DNA from: a virus
Reading direction: 5' to 3' (one strand)
Virus record (IMG/VR): IMGVR_UViG_3300021371_000024
Location: 1-50,874 of that record
Length of the DNA: 50,874 nucleotides
Below, in pieces: positions 5,309 through 13,312 of the stretch. Each line of letters opens with the position of its first letter. The stretch's first letter is position 1. The notes beneath the pieces were generated by a model. The model made no database searches, had not been told where the DNA came from, and worked only from the letters and a program-made list of their open reading frames with translations. The translations under genes and the position numbers were made by a program.

Positions 5309-5448
5309 GGAGACTAAAGACGTGTGAAAACTGTGGTGATGAAGAAGAAGAACTGCACTACACAGAATGGAATAGCGGCACTGAGTGTGGTGATCTATGT
5401 GAAGTGTGCGTTGAAATGTTTATGAGTATGGAGACAGAAGATGATTGA
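5305..5448 (+). CDS. Zinc-ribbon micro-protein, 47 aa
   Basis: AAAGGAGAAAAC precedes ATG 5305. The product has CENC (7-10), then C28, C32 and C35 (CGDLCEVC), giving a probable four-cysteine zinc site, with acidic stretches between. Function is unknown; small zinc ribbons often bind nucleic acid or act as protein adaptors. It overlaps the next start by eight bases. Confidence 0.6.
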   Translation: MRRLKTCENCGDEEEELHYTEWNSGTECGDLCEVCVEMFMSMETEDD

Positions 5449-5827
5449 AGCAGCATTGATGTGCCTTGCACTCAACGTATACTTTGAGGCACGTAGTGAT
5501 ACCATGACGGGGCAGTATGCCGTAGCGCATGTAGTCATCAATCGTGTACAGAGTGACAAGTTCCCAGACGATGTATGCTCTGTGGTCAAGCAGTCACGTA
5601 ATGATGGCACGTGCCAGTTCAGTTGGTACTGCGATGGTAAATCTGACAGGCCACGTGAGCCGTATGCATGGGCCTATGCCCAGATGGTAGCAGCAGACGT
5701 AATGCAGGGTGACGTGACTGACATCACACTAGGTGCAACCCATTACCATGCGAACTATGTACGCCCATATTGGGCTGACAAACTAAAGTACACTGTGACT
5801 TATGGGTCACACCTGTTCTACAAATAG
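5441..5827 (+). CDS. SleB-type cell wall hydrolase (Hydrolase_2 family), 128 aa
   Basis: The whole protein matches the SleB/CwlJ pattern: ALNVYFEARSD with the catalytic Glu at residue 16, then GQYAVAHVVINRV, FPDDVCSVVKQ, CQFSWYCDGKSD, LGATHYHANYVRPYWADKL and GSHLFYK. Enzymes of this family cleave peptidoglycan glycan strands. There is no signal peptide. It is encoded in the rightward arm, about as far as possible from the endolysin at 49868. Roles in late lysis support, entry or superinfection control are all possible. Confidence 0.85.
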   Translation: MIEAALMCLALNVYFEARSDTMTGQYAVAHVVINRVQSDKFPDDVCSVVKQSRNDGTCQFSWYCDGKSDRPREPYAWAYAQMVAADVMQGDVTDITLGATHYHANYVRPYWADKLKYTVTYGSHLFYK

Positions 5828-5843
5828 CTTATCGTTACTAGTA

Positions 5844-5861
5844 TAGGGGTAGTATCCCCTA
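5844..5861. promoter_or_regulatory. GC-rich hairpin ahead of the DUF932 gene
   Basis: TAGGGG (5844-5849) pairs with CCCCTA (5856-5861) around the loop TAGTAT in the 82-base gap before ATG 5910. No T-run follows on either strand, so it is a weak or non-canonical terminator, or a leader stem. Confidence 0.45.
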
Positions 5862-5909
5862 CATAACTATGGCACAGTTGCCGCATACTAAACATAAGGA
5901 GAAAATAGT

Positions 5910-6758
5910 ATGGCTTTTGATATTATTAACAACGACATCATCCCTGAGTACATGGACTTTGAGGTTGAGTTTGAACCTACCAAAGTAAAGGACAAGAAGT
6001 ATGTCATCAATGCTACATCAGGTGAGTATCTTGGTGTAGTAGGTAGCACGTTTACTTGTGCATCACATGGTGACTTCTATCGTGGTGTCCTTGACACAGT
6101 GACTGAGGAACTATCCTTTGATGAAGTAAAGGATGCAAAAATGAACTGGCGTACCGCACGTAATGGTGCATGGGCTATGCTTGACATCACCCTGCCCAAC
6201 ATGAAGACTGTCATTGAGACAGACAAACACAGCACAGAGATTGGCAATCGTATTATATCATTACATGGTATTGATGGATCATGCAGCAATCAGGTGTACT
6301 TTGGTGCCATTGATTTCTTTTGTACCAATGGTATGATTAGAGGAGAGTATGACAAAGTGCGTAAGAAGAACACATCTAACTTTACTATGGAAAGTTTTAT
6401 CTATGAACTGACACGTGCACGTAAGGACTTCTACGAAGAAGCCAGCAAGATGCAAGTGTGGGCACAAACTGACCTCACGTATGTAGATGTAAGCTCACTG
6501 CTTGACAGCATGATTTCATCTAGCCGTAAAGCTGAGAAGATGTACAGCTTGTATATGCAAGAGGCTTCACAGCGTGGGCATAACAAGTGGGCACTGTATT
6601 CTGCCTTTACCAACTATGCCTCGTATGCTGATGAACGTAACGGTTTCAACTTGCGTAACACAGGCAACGACACACAAGCTGTAAGCATGTGGTCACGTGA
6701 GCAAGAGGTATCTAAGTTGGTATCTGATGATCGTTTCATTCAGTTGGAGGCTGCGTAA
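5910..6758 (+). CDS. DUF932-type phage/plasmid protein, 282 aa
   Basis: AAGGAGAAAATAGT gives a good ribosome-binding site before ATG 5910. The pattern fits the DUF932 (phage/plasmid-like TIGR03299) family: an N-terminal region with VINATSGEYLGVVGSTFTCA, a central SLHGIDGSCSNQVYFGAIDF followed by CTNGMI, and a helical C-terminal half. The family is widespread on phages and plasmids, but its biochemical role is not settled. It lies directly before the integrase, whose ribosome-binding site is inside its last codons. Confidence 0.65.
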   Translation: MAFDIINNDIIPEYMDFEVEFEPTKVKDKKYVINATSGEYLGVVGSTFTCASHGDFYRGVLDTVTEELSFDEVKDAKMNWRTARNGAWAMLDITLPNMKTVIETDKHSTEIGNRIISLHGIDGSCSNQVYFGAIDFFCTNGMIRGEYDKVRKKNTSNFTMESFIYELTRARKDFYEEASKMQVWAQTDLTYVDVSSLLDSMISSSRKAEKMYSLYMQEASQRGHNKWALYSAFTNYASYADERNGFNLRNTGNDTQAVSMWSREQEVSKLVSDDRFIQLEAA

Positions 6759-7850
6759 TTGCCTAAACTTCCACGCTATGTACAAGAAAGAGTATCACCC
6801 TCTGGGGTGATCTCATACCGCTTCAACCCACCTCAGATGCTAGTCGATGAGGGTCTAGTCAAACGAGAGGAGTATGGGAGTGACCTAAAACAGGTGCGAC
6901 AGATTGTTCGTAAGCACAACAAGGCTATTGATGTGTGGCGTGAAGAACAACTTAAGGTTGGGCACATCAAGTCGAACAGCAAGGTCACAGATCTTATTAA
7001 CTTTTACTACAGGTCTAACGATTTCAATATGTTACGTGACTCTACTAAGGTAGATTACAGGTACTTTCTTACCATACTACACCAGACAATGGGTGGTCGT
7101 AAGTTTGAACACGTTACCGCTAAGGTTGCAAAGAGAGCATATGAGGAATGGGTCAAACGCGGCGTCAGTTTTGCCAACCATGCGGCAACCTGTGCAAGTA
7201 GGGTGTACAACTATGCGATACAGATGGAGCATACTGCGTACAATCCTTGGGCTAACATCAAGCGTAAGTCTCCACCTCAACGTAAGGTGGTATGGACACA
7301 CGACAATGTGGTTAGATTTCTTGAGGTTGCTTACAGTGACTTTGAGTACAGGAGTGTGGGTCTGATTGTTCAGATGGCATACGAGTGGTGTCAGCGACTA
7401 GGTGACATGCGTATGCTACAGTGGCATAGCCTAGACCTTGAAGGTAAGAGGCTTAACCTTGAGCAGAGTAAGCGTAGATCTGATGTGTCACTACCAATAT
7501 CAGATGATCTGTGTGATATGTTGAAGGAGCAACAGGCTATGTACCAGACGCTTACCCATTTCGTAGTACCCCATCCTAGACCTATGGGTAGGGTATATAA
7601 ACCTTATGCTATGGAACGACTATCCAAAGTGGGTAGAAGGGTCATGCGGTTAGCTGAACTACCAGAAGAGCTACGTCTTATGGACTTGCGTAGGACTGGT
7701 GTAACACAGATGGTTGAGGCAGGTGTACCATTGCCCCAAGTTATGGCAGTGACAGGGCACAATCATGTGTCTTCTGTGAAACCATACGTGAAACATACTT
7801 ACGTCAGTGCAAATAATGCATTGACACAACGAAACGAATCACTTATATAA
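6759..7850 (+). CDS. int: Tyrosine recombinase / integrase, 363 aa
   Basis: The start is TTG 6759, supported by GGAGG eight nt upstream inside the preceding gene. The N-terminal 60 residues resemble an arm-binding segment and residues about 75-165 the core-binding domain. The catalytic part has R213 (CQRLGDMRML), K238, R311 in LMDLRRTGVT, H334 in TGHNH and Y343 in KPYVKH. The usual box II His three residues before R311 is Met308 here. It should join phage and host DNA at att sites. No attP core or lysogeny repressor was identified next to it, so temperate growth is not shown. Confidence 0.85.
   Translation: MPKLPRYVQERVSPSGVISYRFNPPQMLVDEGLVKREEYGSDLKQVRQIVRKHNKAIDVWREEQLKVGHIKSNSKVTDLINFYYRSNDFNMLRDSTKVDYRYFLTILHQTMGGRKFEHVTAKVAKRAYEEWVKRGVSFANHAATCASRVYNYAIQMEHTAYNPWANIKRKSPPQRKVVWTHDNVVRFLEVAYSDFEYRSVGLIVQMAYEWCQRLGDMRMLQWHSLDLEGKRLNLEQSKRRSDVSLPISDDLCDMLKEQQAMYQTLTHFVVPHPRPMGRVYKPYAMERLSKVGRRVMRLAELPEELRLMDLRRTGVTQMVEAGVPLPQVMAVTGHNHVSSVKPYVKHTYVSANNALTQRNESLI
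7821..7849 (+). promoter_or_regulatory. Sigma70 promoter for the replication module
   Basis: TTGACA (7821-7826) is followed 17 nt on by TATATA (7844-7849). TATAAT (7846-7851) overlaps it with a 19-nt spacer. It sits in the last codons of the integrase gene and would start RNA near 7857, giving a short leader to the primase gene at 7885. Confidence 0.65.
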
Positions 7851-7884
7851 TCGAACTAAGTGAGCAACATAGAAAGATTATACA

Positions 7885-8652
7885 ATGAATATTAACAGTA
7901 TACTAAATACTATATCACTATCTAATGGTGAAACTAAACGTATGACATGTCCTAAATGTAATGGGCGTAATACGTTTACGATCACTAACAATATGGGATC
8001 TATTATTTGGAACTGTTACAAGGCTGGGTGCGGTACATCAGGTGGTACTCGTACTCAGCTATCTGCTGATGACATACGTAAGAGCTTAGGTGCTGTTGCA
8101 GAAGAGACACACGCTGTATCTTTTTCCAAGCCAGACTATTTGGTGCGGGATCACTTCAAGATACGTGACTTCTGTGACAAATGGGATCTTGACCCCAAGA
8201 TATTGGGTCTTATGTATGACGTAAAAGAACATCGTGTAGTGTTTCCTGTTATACACGATGGAGTAATGGTCGATGCCACAGGCAGAGCGTTAGGCAACCG
8301 CCTTCCTAAGTGGAAACGCTATGGAAAAAACAGATTGCCCTACGCTCATGGATGTGGTAAAACGGCTGTAGTGGTTGAGGACTGCGTAAGTGCAGCGGCT
8401 ATTGGTAGTGATGTATTTGTCGGGGTGGCAGTGTTGGGTACATCACTAACTGACGCACACAAAACGTACTTGTCGCAGTTCTCAACTATTATTATTGCGC
8501 TTGACCCTGACGCACTACCTAAGACACTGCAATTTGCAAGAGAATTACGTGGCTACGTATCCACGATAAAAGTTTTACGTATCAATGACGATCTAAAGTA
8601 TCGTGACCCCACAGACATACTAAGTCTGACAACACTAGGAGATAATGTATAA
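7885..8652 (+). CDS. Toprim DNA primase with zinc-binding domain, 255 aa
   Basis: The N-terminus has CPKC (residues 22-25) and a second pair in WNCYKAGCG, the T7 gp4-type zinc-binding site that reads template. A Toprim fold follows: VVVEDCVSAAAIGSD carries the catalytic Glu, and IIIALDPDAL the DxD metal site. Primase and helicase are separate adjacent genes here rather than one T7-like fusion; the stop and the next start overlap (TAATG). It would synthesise primers for phage replication together with the helicase. Confidence 0.85.
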   Translation: MNINSILNTISLSNGETKRMTCPKCNGRNTFTITNNMGSIIWNCYKAGCGTSGGTRTQLSADDIRKSLGAVAEETHAVSFSKPDYLVRDHFKIRDFCDKWDLDPKILGLMYDVKEHRVVFPVIHDGVMVDATGRALGNRLPKWKRYGKNRLPYAHGCGKTAVVVEDCVSAAAIGSDVFVGVAVLGTSLTDAHKTYLSQFSTIIIALDPDALPKTLQFARELRGYVSTIKVLRINDDLKYRDPTDILSLTTLGDNV

Positions 8653-9875
8653 TGGAACTATCACTCATCCGCAGTCTTATGGACAAGGAATTTTACGACG
8701 AGCATCGTGGTGCACGTTGTCCTGATCGCCTGTTCAGTAAAGACGTTCAGAAGATCAAGCAGTCTATTGATAAGGCTATGATAACCTACGAGCGTAGCAT
8801 CACCCCTGCTGAGATTGAAGCCTTGTTTATGGCTAACAACCCTACGCTTACTACAGCACAGAAACAGGCGTACTCTGCCTTGTTCTACAAGGTAGCCAAA
8901 GAAGTACCTATGGGCAGTGACGTAGCACAAGAGGTGTTATCTAAACTATTCCAACAGGTAATTGGTGAGGACATTGCCAACCTTGGTTTTGATTACGTCA
9001 ACGGTAGCAAGTCTACGTTGGAGCCATTGCGGCTTATGCTTGAGCAATACGGCGATGACTTCACACCTAACCTCAAGGTGGAGTGGGAAGACATTGACCT
9101 TGACACTATCCTTGCACTCAATGACCTTGAGACACGTTGGACATTCAACATCCCAACCCTTACACGTAAGGTTGAGGGCATCAACGCTGGTCACTTAGTA
9201 GAGGTAGGTGCCCGTCCTAACACAGGTAAGACATCCTTCCACGCCTCACTTGTAGCTGGGCCTAATGGCTTCTGCGAACAGGGTGCACGTGTCGTTATCA
9301 TGTGCAATGAAGAAGGCTATCATCGTGTAGTACACCGCTACATTACAGCGTGTACTGGTATGGACAAGTATGAGGTAGCTAAGAACAGAGACAAGGCTCT
9401 AGCTATGTTCAACAAGATACGTCCACAGTTGATGTTCAAGGATGCAACAGGACGCGACATGAACTGGGTCGAGTCTGTGTGCAAGTCATACAAACCTGAC
9501 ATAGTTATACTAGACATGGGTGACAAGTTTGCTCGCACTGCTGGCTTCTCACGTCCTGACGAAGCACTCAAAGCTAACGCTATTCATGCAAGGCAGATCG
9601 CCAAGCAACAAGAGTGCGCTATGTTCTACATGTCGCAGCTATCTGCTGATGCAGAGGGTAAGGTTGTACTCAACCAAGCTATGATGGAAGGCTCACGTAC
9701 AGGTAAGGCAGCGGAAGCTGACCTGATGTTGATGATTTCTAAGAACCCTACAGTTGAGGGGCAAGAGGAAGAAGATAACCAACGCCACATCAATGTGGTA
9801 AAGAACAAATTGTCAGGGTGGCATGGGATTGTACACACTGATCTGGAATACAAGATAGGAAGGTACGTAGCATGA
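8652..9875 (+). CDS. DnaB/gp4-like replicative helicase, 407 aa
   Basis: Residues 1-150 form a helical N-terminal domain. A RecA-type motor follows, with Walker A GARPNTGKTS (about 187-196), VVIMCNEE, a Walker B region PDIVILDMGDKFAR and MFYMSQLSADAEGK. Its stop overlaps the next start (ATGA). It should be the ring helicase that unwinds DNA ahead of the phage polymerase. The N-terminal domain may bind the separate primase. Confidence 0.85.
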   Translation: MELSLIRSLMDKEFYDEHRGARCPDRLFSKDVQKIKQSIDKAMITYERSITPAEIEALFMANNPTLTTAQKQAYSALFYKVAKEVPMGSDVAQEVLSKLFQQVIGEDIANLGFDYVNGSKSTLEPLRLMLEQYGDDFTPNLKVEWEDIDLDTILALNDLETRWTFNIPTLTRKVEGINAGHLVEVGARPNTGKTSFHASLVAGPNGFCEQGARVVIMCNEEGYHRVVHRYITACTGMDKYEVAKNRDKALAMFNKIRPQLMFKDATGRDMNWVESVCKSYKPDIVILDMGDKFARTAGFSRPDEALKANAIHARQIAKQQECAMFYMSQLSADAEGKVVLNQAMMEGSRTGKAAEADLMLMISKNPTVEGQEEEDNQRHINVVKNKLSGWHGIVHTDLEYKIGRYVA

Positions 9876-10105
9876 GAGATTCGTTAATGAAATATATATT
9901 AGTTATGCCTTATGATGCGTGGGAACCAGAGTACGGCGATGTCGAAAAGCATGACTATACTTTTTTTGAAACGCCTGAAAAAGCTATGAAGTATCTGCAC
10001 GATAATATATATGATGCGTATAATGAATATCCTTTGAGATATGAAACGTGGAAAGAGTGGGCAGAAAAACAAGACATTTATTTATATGAGAGGAGTGCAG
10101 TATGA
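9872..10105 (+). CDS. Hypothetical protein, 77 aa
   Basis: Coupled to the helicase (ATGA) and to thyX (ATGA). It is an acidic, aromatic-rich small protein: MKYILVMPYDAWEPEYGDVE, then FFETPEKAMKYLHDNIYDAY and WKEWAEKQDIYLYER. No family is recognised. An in-frame ATG at residue 6 is an alternative start. Confidence 0.6.
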   Translation: MRDSLMKYILVMPYDAWEPEYGDVEKHDYTFFETPEKAMKYLHDNIYDAYNEYPLRYETWKEWAEKQDIYLYERSAV

Positions 10106-10746
10106 TACAAACATTTTATGTAGATCACATGGGTACAGATTTATCTGTGGCTAATGCGGCAAGAGTAAGTTTTGGTAAGCGTAGCGAGATGGATACGAGT
10201 GACGTATGGGGGCCACCTAAGCTGAAAGACAAAGATGCAAAGCTCATACGTTACTTAGCTAAGCACAAACACATCAGCCCCTTTGGGCATTGCTTCGCAT
10301 CCTTCCACGTTAAAGCACCAGTGTTTGTCGCTAGGCAATTAGTTAAACATAAGTTCCTACGTTGGAATGAAATAAGTAGGAGATACGTGGACGATGAGCC
10401 TGAGTTTTACACACCAACTGTATGGCGTGGACGTAGCGCTGATAAGAAGCAAGGTAGTGCAGGTAACGTAACTGTATCTGACAACGGCTTTAATGAAATT
10501 GCAATGACTGAGTATGAGTTCCTACTAGACGTAGGGGTATGTCCTGAACAAGCCCGTATGGTGCTGCCACAGAGCATGGTCACTGAGTGGTACTGGTCAG
10601 GTAGCTTGGATGCATTTGCTGACATGTGTAACCTACGCTGTAAGCCTGACACCCAGTATGAGACACAAATTGTAGCTGGGCACATTGACACAGAGATGTT
10701 TAAACTATTTCCTGTGTCGTGGATGGCATTGAGGGAGAACGAATGA
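10102..10746 (+). CDS. thyX: Flavin-dependent thymidylate synthase ThyX, 214 aa
   Basis: The ThyX signature region is RQLVKHKFLRWNEISRRY (residues 79-95), with ISPFGHCFASFHVKAPVFVA before it and VCPEQARMVLPQS after it. The usual motif R-H-R-x7-S appears as K-H-K-x7-S (82-92). ThyX makes dTMP from dUMP using FAD, NADPH and methylene-tetrahydrofolate, so it supplies thymidine to the polymerase encoded 0.5 kb downstream. It forms a continuous overlapping gene string with its neighbours. Confidence 0.9.
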   Translation: MIQTFYVDHMGTDLSVANAARVSFGKRSEMDTSDVWGPPKLKDKDAKLIRYLAKHKHISPFGHCFASFHVKAPVFVARQLVKHKFLRWNEISRRYVDDEPEFYTPTVWRGRSADKKQGSAGNVTVSDNGFNEIAMTEYEFLLDVGVCPEQARMVLPQSMVTEWYWSGSLDAFADMCNLRCKPDTQYETQIVAGHIDTEMFKLFPVSWMALRENE

Positions 10747-10961
10747 TGAATGAAATAAAAGTAACAGACATAGAAGAACACGAGGATGGCAGTGCTACAC
10801 TACAAGTAGAGTGTGACCCTAAGATATTCGCAGCTATCTTTAACGCAGGGTTTGTTGAGTTAATAAAAAAAGGTCTGGAAGGTGAGCAGTGGCAGACCTG
10901 TGTAAGCTGCGGTGGCCCAGCGCTGAGTGACATGTGTGGCTTCTGCTTAAAGGAAGAGTAA
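10743..10961 (+). CDS. Hypothetical protein with C-terminal zinc ribbon, 72 aa
   Basis: The start at ATG 10743 overlaps the thyX stop (ATGA), with GGGAG upstream. The N-terminal part (KVTDIEEHEDGSATLQVECD) looks like a small beta fold and is followed by a helix. The C-terminus has CVSCGGPALSDMCGFC, a four-Cys zinc site. Function is unknown. Confidence 0.6.
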   Translation: MMNEIKVTDIEEHEDGSATLQVECDPKIFAAIFNAGFVELIKKGLEGEQWQTCVSCGGPALSDMCGFCLKEE

Positions 10962-10962
10962 T

Positions 10963-11217
10963 ATGATTAGACCTATGACACAAGAAGAAAGAGAACGTGC
11001 AACTGAGAGGAGACTTAGTAATATGACTACAGCAAAATCAATATGTGAGATACGTTTACACAATGCAATGGTACGTAACAAACTTACACTAGAGGAGTGC
11101 ATAAATGCCATAGATACTTTTGCAGAAGATAAAAAGTTTCACGAGCATCTTGACAAGGTATACAAGAATGGAATAGAAGATGATTGGGATACATGGCATG
11201 ATGGCAATATAGCTTAG
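10963..11217 (+). CDS. Hypothetical protein, 84 aa
   Basis: A mostly helical, charged protein (MIRPMTQEERERATERRLSN, then KSICEIRLHNAMVRNKLTLE). It starts two bases after the previous stop and ends nine bases before the polymerase gene. Function is unknown; it may be an accessory of replication by position only. Confidence 0.55.
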   Translation: MIRPMTQEERERATERRLSNMTTAKSICEIRLHNAMVRNKLTLEECINAIDTFAEDKKFHEHLDKVYKNGIEDDWDTWHDGNIA

Positions 11218-11225
11218 GAGATAAT

Positions 11226-13268
11226 ATGATACTGACCCTCGACGTAGAAAACACAACAGTAAAACGAAACAAGAAACTACACCTAGATCCATTTGAACCA
11301 GAGAACTCTTTGGTTATGGTGGGTATGTTAGGTACTGATGGCACTACAGATGTGATTACATTTGATCATGCAGATGTAGAGCCTACCCCTGATGGGCATA
11401 AGATGGTACAAGACACGCTTGACCTTACTACACTGCTCATTGCTCACAATGCTACACACGATCTAGTATGGTTGTGGGAATCAGGCTTCACATATGATGG
11501 GCCTGTTTACGACACCATGCTGGGTGAGTATGTATTGCAGCGTGGACAGAAAGAACCTCTGTCACTTGAGGCATGTGCTGAACGCCATGAGCTTGAGACA
11601 CAGAAGCAGGACAGCCTCAAGGCATGGCTCAAGGATGGTAAGTCAGTACGTGAGATGCCACATGACGAACTATCTTCATACCTAATCTCTGACCTACAGG
11701 CTACGTACCAGTTGTATCAGAATCAGGGCGCACGTTATGAAGAGTCCAAAGGTCTTATACCTACACTCAAGCTAACGCAGCAACTTGTTGTTCACCTTGC
11801 CCGTATCTATCAGCGGGGCTTCAAGGTTGACATGGAAGAGTTGTACAGAGTTAAGGATGACTTTGAACGTGAGCGTAATGAGCTACTGTTTGCCTTAGAA
11901 GAACAGGCCAGTGATCTAATGGGTGACAGACCTATCAACGTCAACAGCACAGAGCAGTTGTCTATGGTTATATACAGCCGCAAGCCATACGACAAGAAGG
12001 TTTGGTCTGACCTGTTTGACGAGCGTATGCCTGACTCTGAGTACAGATCTACTGTTACGCAACACTCAGAGAAACTATTCAAGCAGAAGGCACATCAATG
12101 CAGAGACTGCTATGGTACTGGTCAGATACGAAAGGTAAAGAAAGATGGAACTCCATTCGCTAGAACTAATAGATGTAATAACTGTGACGCTACTGGCTTT
12201 GTATACACTGATACCAACGCTGTTGCTGGACTGAGGTTCGTTGCACCTACAGCTAAGTGGATCAGCAACGCTGGCTGGGGCACCAGTAAAGACAATCTCG
12301 TACACCTTGAGAGTGTAGCTAGGTCTAAGGGCATGAAGGATGCGGAACGTTTCTTACAGAATGTACGCAGACTATCTGCTGTCGAGACTTACCTTAAGAG
12401 TTTTGTTGGTGGTATCGAAGACTTCACTAAGTCTAACGGTATGCTGCACGTGAACTTGCAACAGCACCGCACCTCTACTGGTCGGTTGTCAGGTCGCAAT
12501 CCTAACATGCAGAACATGCCACGTGGTGGTACGTTCCCAGTCAAACGTGTATTCATATCACGTTGGGAAGGCGGTAAAGTTATTGAAGCTGACATGGCCC
12601 AGCTTGAGTTTCGTGTCGCTGCATTCCTAGCGCAAGACGCTACAGCTATCAAAGAAGTGTCTACGGGCTTCGACGTTCATAGCTACACCGCCAAGGTTAT
12701 CAGTGAGGCGGGTCAGCCTATGACCAGACAGGAAGCCAAGGCTCACACATTCGCACCCTTGTATGGTGCAAGTGGCTTTGGTAGGTCTAAGGCAGAGGCT
12801 GCATACTACAACCAGTTCACTACTAAGTACTCAGGTATTGGTATGTGGCATCAGGCTCTAGCCAAAGAGGCACTCAACACAGGCAAGATCACTACACCAT
12901 CTGGACGTGAGTTCGCATTCCCAGATGTAACCAGACGTAAGCATGGGGGTGTGACATTTTTCACACAGATTAAAAATTATCCTGTGCAATCGTTCGCAAC
13001 CGCTGACATCGTACCTATATCTCTGATATATGTAGACAAGATGCTTACAGCTAACAAGATGCAATCATGTGTCGTAAACTCTGTACACGATTCCTTAGTG
13101 ATAGATGTACACCCAGACGAAGAGGACAAAGTACTACGCATTATCAACTCTGCCAACGACAGGTTAGCAGAACTGGTAAATGTTAAGTGGGGTATAGACT
13201 TTAACGTACCCTTATTATTAGAAGCAAAGATAGGGCCAAATTGGCTTGACACAAAAGACGTACTGTGA
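11226..13268 (+). CDS. Family A DNA polymerase with DnaJ-type zinc motif, 680 aa
   Basis: The N-terminal 3'-5' exonuclease has LTLDVENT (DxE), LLIAHNATHDL and YLISDLQATY. The polymerase has motif A in EADMAQLEFRVAAF (about 454-467), motif B in RQEAKAHTFAPLYGASGFG and motif C in VVNSVHDSLVIDV (about 615-627). Between them CRDCYGTG (from 292) and CNNCDATG (from 317) form a zinc site like the central domain of DnaJ. This insertion is known from HMO-2011-type marine phages. The enzyme would be the main replicative polymerase, working with the primase and helicase upstream. Confidence 0.95.
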   Translation: MILTLDVENTTVKRNKKLHLDPFEPENSLVMVGMLGTDGTTDVITFDHADVEPTPDGHKMVQDTLDLTTLLIAHNATHDLVWLWESGFTYDGPVYDTMLGEYVLQRGQKEPLSLEACAERHELETQKQDSLKAWLKDGKSVREMPHDELSSYLISDLQATYQLYQNQGARYEESKGLIPTLKLTQQLVVHLARIYQRGFKVDMEELYRVKDDFERERNELLFALEEQASDLMGDRPINVNSTEQLSMVIYSRKPYDKKVWSDLFDERMPDSEYRSTVTQHSEKLFKQKAHQCRDCYGTGQIRKVKKDGTPFARTNRCNNCDATGFVYTDTNAVAGLRFVAPTAKWISNAGWGTSKDNLVHLESVARSKGMKDAERFLQNVRRLSAVETYLKSFVGGIEDFTKSNGMLHVNLQQHRTSTGRLSGRNPNMQNMPRGGTFPVKRVFISRWEGGKVIEADMAQLEFRVAAFLAQDATAIKEVSTGFDVHSYTAKVISEAGQPMTRQEAKAHTFAPLYGASGFGRSKAEAAYYNQFTTKYSGIGMWHQALAKEALNTGKITTPSGREFAFPDVTRRKHGGVTFFTQIKNYPVQSFATADIVPISLIYVDKMLTANKMQSCVVNSVHDSLVIDVHPDEEDKVLRIINSANDRLAELVNVKWGIDFNVPLLLEAKIGPNWLDTKDVL

Positions 13269-13274
13269 TATAAC
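13246..13274 (+). promoter_or_regulatory. Sigma70 promoter before the SSB-like gene
   Basis: TTGACA (13246-13251), 17 nt, TATAAC (13269-13274). It spans the end of the polymerase gene and would start RNA near 13281, about 32 bases before the next start codon. The same -10 sequence TATAAC is used by the capsid and tail promoters. Confidence 0.65.
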
Positions 13275-13312
13275 CACCGTCTGTCTTAAATGAAATATAG
13301 GAGAATATAAAC

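Noticed and set aside
8626-8653. Promoter CTGACA-16 nt-TATAAT at the primase/helicase border
   Set aside because: The expected start falls inside the helicase gene after its start codon, so it would not serve the gene; probably chance.
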